Origin: Viola odorata
Taxonomy: Eukaryota > Streptophyta > Magnoliopsida > Malpighiales > Violaceae
Assembly (NCBI GenBank): GCA_963691705.1
Contig: OY829546.1
Location: forward strand, 5,404,001 to 5,468,000
Direction of reading: 5' to 3'
DNA length: 64,000 nucleotides
Positions 60,240-64,000 of the stretch are shown piece by piece (position 1 is the stretch's first letter; each line of letters begins with the position of its first letter). A program made the position numbers and the translations under genes. Under the pieces are notes generated by a model. The model ran no database searches, was not told the origin of the DNA, and saw nothing but the letters and a program-made list of their open reading frames with translations.

Positions 60240-61249
60240 TCAGCTGGATTTCTCTATCAGCTGGATAGGGCTTAAGATGTTACTCTTGCTTGTCTCAACA
60301 ATGCAACCATTCATGACCATCTCCTCCAGCATGAAATGTGCTTTCTCCAAATGGAACATGATGTCTAGCTCACACTAATCACAACAACAAAAGTAAATTA
60401 AAATTGCATCCCTCCAAGATCCGGATTCGGCAAACAGTTAAGTAGTTTACCAAAGGAATGACAGAACTTACCACATTCCCGAAATGGCGATCCATGGTTT
60501 CGACCAAGAGATGTATGAATTCTAAAATGGCAAGCTCATTCTGCAACAAGCAAACAAAGAGAATTATTCACATTCAAAAATAGCATAAAAGAGAAGATGG
60601 AGAACACCCAGCTGGGTCTGTAGTCAAAATTTGCTCACGAAAATGAGAAAGAATCCTCAGCCATTCATAGAACACAAATTGAAACTAAAACAGAAAAATA
60701 ATAATCTAGCCCAGGTAGAAAGAGATTTTCTTAAGGAAAAAAACCATTACATACCCTAAATTGATTCTTTCTGCTAAAATAGCAATGTACAGAAGCTATA
60801 GACCAATCTATCACTGTAAGAAGAACAGAACTTACTTCATCATTATCAACTCCCACCAAGAAGAACAATGACGCGTATCGCCTGTACACGATTTTGTAAT
60901 TCCGGTGCTCAACGAACGAACACTGTGATCAAACCACACGAAAACACTAATTAGAATCAATTAATCAATCATAAATCATGATTATAGAAGAATGAGCTAG
61001 CTCCACAACAACAGTCCTAGATATCATGACACTCTGTAATCTGATGTAGCAAAAGAGAACTAATTTGGGGGTAATGGAAACAATTATGGTGGGAATTGAT
61101 AGGGGAACCTGTTGCTCGGATCGGGCGAGGCATTTGCGGACGATTTCGCCCTCGAGGGCGCGGCGTTCTTCGAGAGTTAACCATTCGTAGTATTGAGCTA
61201 AACGGGTCTGCCCTTGCTTGTTCACCATCAAAATGAATCGGATCCCCAT
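60240..61249 (-). CDS. AP4S: AP-4 adaptor complex sigma subunit
   Basis: The small subunit of the AP-4 coat, which sorts cargo such as vacuolar storage-protein receptors at the trans-Golgi network. Four exons on the minus strand (61249-61109, 60922-60836, 60540-60472, 60374-60240) give 143 aa, exactly the family length. The start MGIRFILMVNKQGQTRLAQY, the longin-like core (VEHRNYKIVYRRYASLFF, then ELAILEFIHLLVETMDRHF) and the end (LDIMFHLEKAHFMLEEMVMN) match the AP-4 sigma type (At2g19790) rather than AP-1/2/3 sigma. All introns are GT-AG. The start ATG is unambiguous, since the first beta strand begins at it. Confidence 0.97.
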
Positions 61250-61697
61250 CTTCTTTTTAACACCAATTCCGATCTCAGATTCTGAGCGAGCGATAGAAGA
61301 AGAAGAGAGGTAGGTCGTCGTTTGATGGTGTTTCTTCTCTTCGCCGCCTATATCAGTTGCAAATTTACCGTTATGACCCCTGGCAGGCACGTGACACGTC
61401 TTTTCTCCTGATCACTGACCAGGTAAAAAACGACTTGTCGTACAAGTAGGAGAACCTATGCACTGAATAAAAAAAAAAACCAAGCATCAAGCAAACCTTT
61501 ATAAGTCTCTCTCCTTCTCTATGCAGCGATTGCAATCTTCCGGTAAGCAGAGTTTTTTTTTGGTAACGTTTCCCTCCTCCATCTCTTGGCTTTTATTTAT
61601 TTGATCATCTTCTAGCTTATAATCGCAATAGTTAATGACAATTATTGTATGAATTTTATGAAATAAGACAGCCTAAACTGAATAGGGTTTTGTGTTT

Positions 61698-62237
61698 GAG
61701 AGCTGCTAATAGGGTTGAAGAGTATGCCTGAATGACGTGGCATATAAATTTACAAAATTGCCATTGGGTTGAATTGAAACCATCCTCGTCTCCAAATCAC
61801 GCTTCAGCCCTCCTCCATCCTCGCCCCACCACCATCAGATCCACCGCCCGCGACACCGCAAACCCTAGCCACTGGCACCGCTAGATCCACCGCAAGCCCT
61901 AGCCACCGCTCGGCACCTCCTTGACTGCAAACCCGACAACTTCTTCTCCTCCTCCTCCCTCCTCGGCAGCCACCGCCACCGCGTCTCAGGTTTGAAAGCA
62001 AGGTGGATCTGGGGATCTGGGCGATGGATCTGGCTAGGGCTTGGAAGCAAGGTGGGAGGAAGAGGGAGTTAGAAGCAAGGTTGGAGGAGGAGTGAAGCGT
62101 CGTTCGTCGGTTTGGTTGATGTGTAAACAAGGATGCTGAAAATAAAATTCAGTGGCAATTTTGTAATTATTTTTGAATTTGCCACGTCATTCATGCATGG
62201 TCTTCAGGCATACTGATCAACCTTATTAGCATTTTCC
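61698..62237. mobile_element. MULE-type element with GC-rich captured insert (Pack-MULE-like)
   Basis: Long imperfect inverted ends are seen. The left reads TGCTAATAGGGTTGAAGAGT, then ATGCCTGAATGACGTGGCA and TTTACAAAATTGCCA. The right, read from the other strand, gives TGCTAATAAGGTTGATCAGT, ATGCCTGAA, a short insertion, then TGACGTGGCA and ATTACAAAATTGCCA. The inner 61790-62095 is strikingly GC-rich and repetitive (CCGCCGCAAGCCCTAGCCAC-like), unlike the AT-rich surroundings, as when a MULE carries a piece of a host gene. No clear 9-bp target duplication was found, so the outer limits are approximate by some 10 bp. Minus-strand ORFs inside resemble no known protein. Confidence 0.65.
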
Positions 62238-62299
62238 TACTAATAAATAGTTATAAAATTCAACAACTTCAAATCTTTACAAGACAAATTTACTAAACT

Positions 62300-64000
62300 T
62301 CAACCCTGCTGCTTATAGCAATACCAATTGTGCCAATCTAGTTGAAAACAGACCAAGTGTTCGACCAATGGCACAAATGATCTCAGCCATGTACTCCATT
62401 TGTCGGGTTCCTTGTTCTTCCTAGCAATCCCAGGGCTTAAAACTCTCATGTCCTTTAAGCAATGTCGCCAGCATTTGAGGAAAATCCGGTTATACTTGCA
62501 GCATTTTGGCTCCTCATCCCTAATCGCGAAGTGCTCGTACATTTGCTGCAGTAAAATCAAGTGAAGCAAAGTATTGGAACACGGATTCAAGAAGTGAAAC
62601 ATACAGATTGCTTAAAAAAGAATGAGGACATGAGATTAGTTGTTATAGATAGCGTCTCCGGATGACATGCCCGTAAGATATCCTCCAACAAATCTTCCCA
62701 CTTAAATGATGATTTGAAAAGTTGAAGCTTGACATTATCAGCGTTAGGGATCAAGATGTTTCTCATATCTTCATGAATGATAATATCCTGTAAGATTAAC
62801 AAAGCAACAATAAGACAGTGAATATTCTTCATGGAAAAGGAATACCCTACTAAATAACTGGAAAAGAAATTTGAGCAAGGTTGATACCTTTTCGTAGAAG
62901 ACCGCTAATTTCAACCCTCTAGAGTGATCAAACTTTCCAAGAAATTGTAGGAGTTGAGGGAACCAAAGAGAGTCCTTCTTCTTAGACATCAATCCAACAC
63001 GGCAGATATCCGAGCGAGGTCGAAAATAGAACTTTGCCTCCATTAAACTCGAAGGATTCATAGAGGAGAAAGGCATCTGATAACCCTTATATTCTAAAGA
63101 ACAGAGATTTGGAGCATCAATGTCAACCTCTTTTAGCCCTTCACAGTCAGTGAGAATCAAAGTCTTAAGATGATTATTTAAAATGCCAACACAATCTGAG
63201 GAGCTGCATTTGCTAAGGGAAAGATACTCAGAGTGCAGGAAAACTAGCAAGGTCCCTATGATCTCCCAAATTATAACCTTCCAAGGTCAAATATTTCAGA
63301 GCGCTGCAGCTTTTTAGGTCAAGAATGCACTTGTTATGTGTCTTCTGTTGAAACCAAAACGTTTCCAGATTTGGAGCCTGAAGTGCAACACTTTGCAGCC
63401 CTTTGCACTGGTGCAGATCCACCCGAACCAACTTACTACTTGAAAGAAACAGAAAACTCAACCCAGAGCAACGAATAAGTCTCAAATCTTCAATCAAAGG
63501 GCAGCTCACCATCAAGTGCTGGAAAATTTCTTCAGTGACAGAGAGCTGTCCTAGACATAGTTTCCGCAGTCTAGGGAGCTTAATATTTCCTAAGTCACAT
63601 CCTGAAATCCTCAAGGCAGTTAATGTCTTGATTGTGAGCAAAGATGGAGGTAAGTAGGAACGACTATTCTTTTCCTTCCCTACTGGGACATGGATATCTA
63701 GCTCATCAATGCTGCTTCCAGTTATAAAATCTAACCACCGATTCATGTGATGATCAAACTGTGGGAAATAAGAGCACAAGCGAAGCTTAAATTTCTGCAC
63801 GATAGACTTCTGTGAAACACGATTCTGCAAGGTAGTATCAACAATTTTTTTGAACATGTCATTCTTCTTTATCGTTTCCACCAGTCTCCTCCCTCTAGTT
63901 TCATGATACTCGTTACTCATACACAACCTCTTCTCCCGTTTGAAGAACTTTCGCTGATCAAAATCCAAAACAAAAGAACTAATCCACAACTCTCTCCACC
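62300..64000 (-). CDS. F-box/LRR protein, partial at the window edge, with an apparent frameshift
   Basis: This is the C-terminal part of a plant F-box/LRR gene; the 5' end lies beyond position 64000. The open frame at the edge reads WRELWISSFVLDFDQRKFF, the end of an F-box followed by the usual linker. LRR-like segments follow (LTALRISGCDLGNIKLPRLR, CPLIEDLRLIRCSGLSF, LVRVDLHQCKGLQSV, LKTLILTDCEGLKEVDIDAP). Exons on the minus strand are >64000-62888, 62787-62605 and 62545-62300. At about 63230 one extra base separates ASFPAL from EYLSLSKC, and the resulting frame stops at once. There is no room for an intron. The gene is therefore either a young pseudogene or affected by a sequence error. 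It is not a close copy of the F-box gene at 27388. Confidence 0.75.

Noticed and set aside
1..64000. tRNA, rRNA, CRISPR, riboswitch or viral sequences
   Set aside because: No T-loop-like GGTTCGAATCC box in a tRNA context, no rRNA blocks, no regularly spaced repeats and no viral proteins were seen by eye; this does not replace a dedicated search.

Overview
This window is nuclear DNA from a dicot plant. The genes are split by short GT-AG introns inside AT-rich spacers, and the proteins belong to plant families or plant branches of conserved families: IAA-amino-acid hydrolase, R2R3-MYB, arginine-rich tandem CCCH zinc finger, arabinogalactan peptide, FBD F-box protein. Stowaway, hAT-like and MULE-like elements lie between them. 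I cannot name the species. No bacterial, organellar or viral block, CRISPR array, tRNA or rRNA gene was seen.

Layout. 0.4-1.6 kb: broken ILR1-like amidohydrolase relic (-). 2.6-4.5 kb: ESCRT-III subunit VPS32/SNF7 (+). 5.6-5.9 kb: short arabinogalactan peptide (-). 6.7-9.1 kb: meiotic recombination factor MND1 (-), with a Stowaway MITE in an intron. 11.2-12.3 kb: R2R3-MYB of the RAX/MYB36-68-84 group (-), with a GC-AG intron. 12.3-19.7 kb: gene-poor, MITEs and a hAT-like element. 19.75-20.9 kb: intronless tandem CCCH zinc-finger gene (-). 21.3-27.3 kb: gene-poor, starting with a hAT element that has a perfect 8-bp target duplication. 27.4-28.8 kb: F-box/FBD gene (+). 29.9-30.1 kb: candidate 59-aa membrane peptide (+). 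31.5-33.6 kb: myo-inositol oxygenase (+). 34.8-45.0 kb: 22-exon gene for a large glycine-rich membrane protein (+). 45.7-47.9 kb: coiled-coil protein (+). 48.5-51.9 kb: 3.4-kb hAT-like element carrying a nested solo LTR. 53.5-56.5 kb: gamma-glutamyltransferase (+). 57.9-59.7 kb: BTB/POZ protein (+). 60.2-61.2 kb: AP-4 sigma subunit (-). 61.7-62.2 kb: Pack-MULE-like element. 62.3 kb to the right edge: F-box/LRR gene (-), incomplete and apparently frameshifted.

The genes do not form one pathway. What ties them together is ancestral order. From memory, Arabidopsis At2g19790-At2g19830 holds AP-4 sigma, MIOX2, TZF2/OZF1 and SNF7.2, and At4g29160-At4g29210 holds SNF7.1, MND1, TZF3/OZF2 and GGT4. 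This window carries the union of both sets, as expected for a region that Arabidopsis duplicated and then thinned out on each copy.

Exon boundaries were read by eye from splice signals, reading frame and family resemblance. For every complete multi-exon gene the exon lengths sum to a whole number of codons. No alignment or transcript data were available. I found no convincing new multi-gene system. The least explained items are the two small membrane ORFs, the foldback MITEs and the nested transposon complex.
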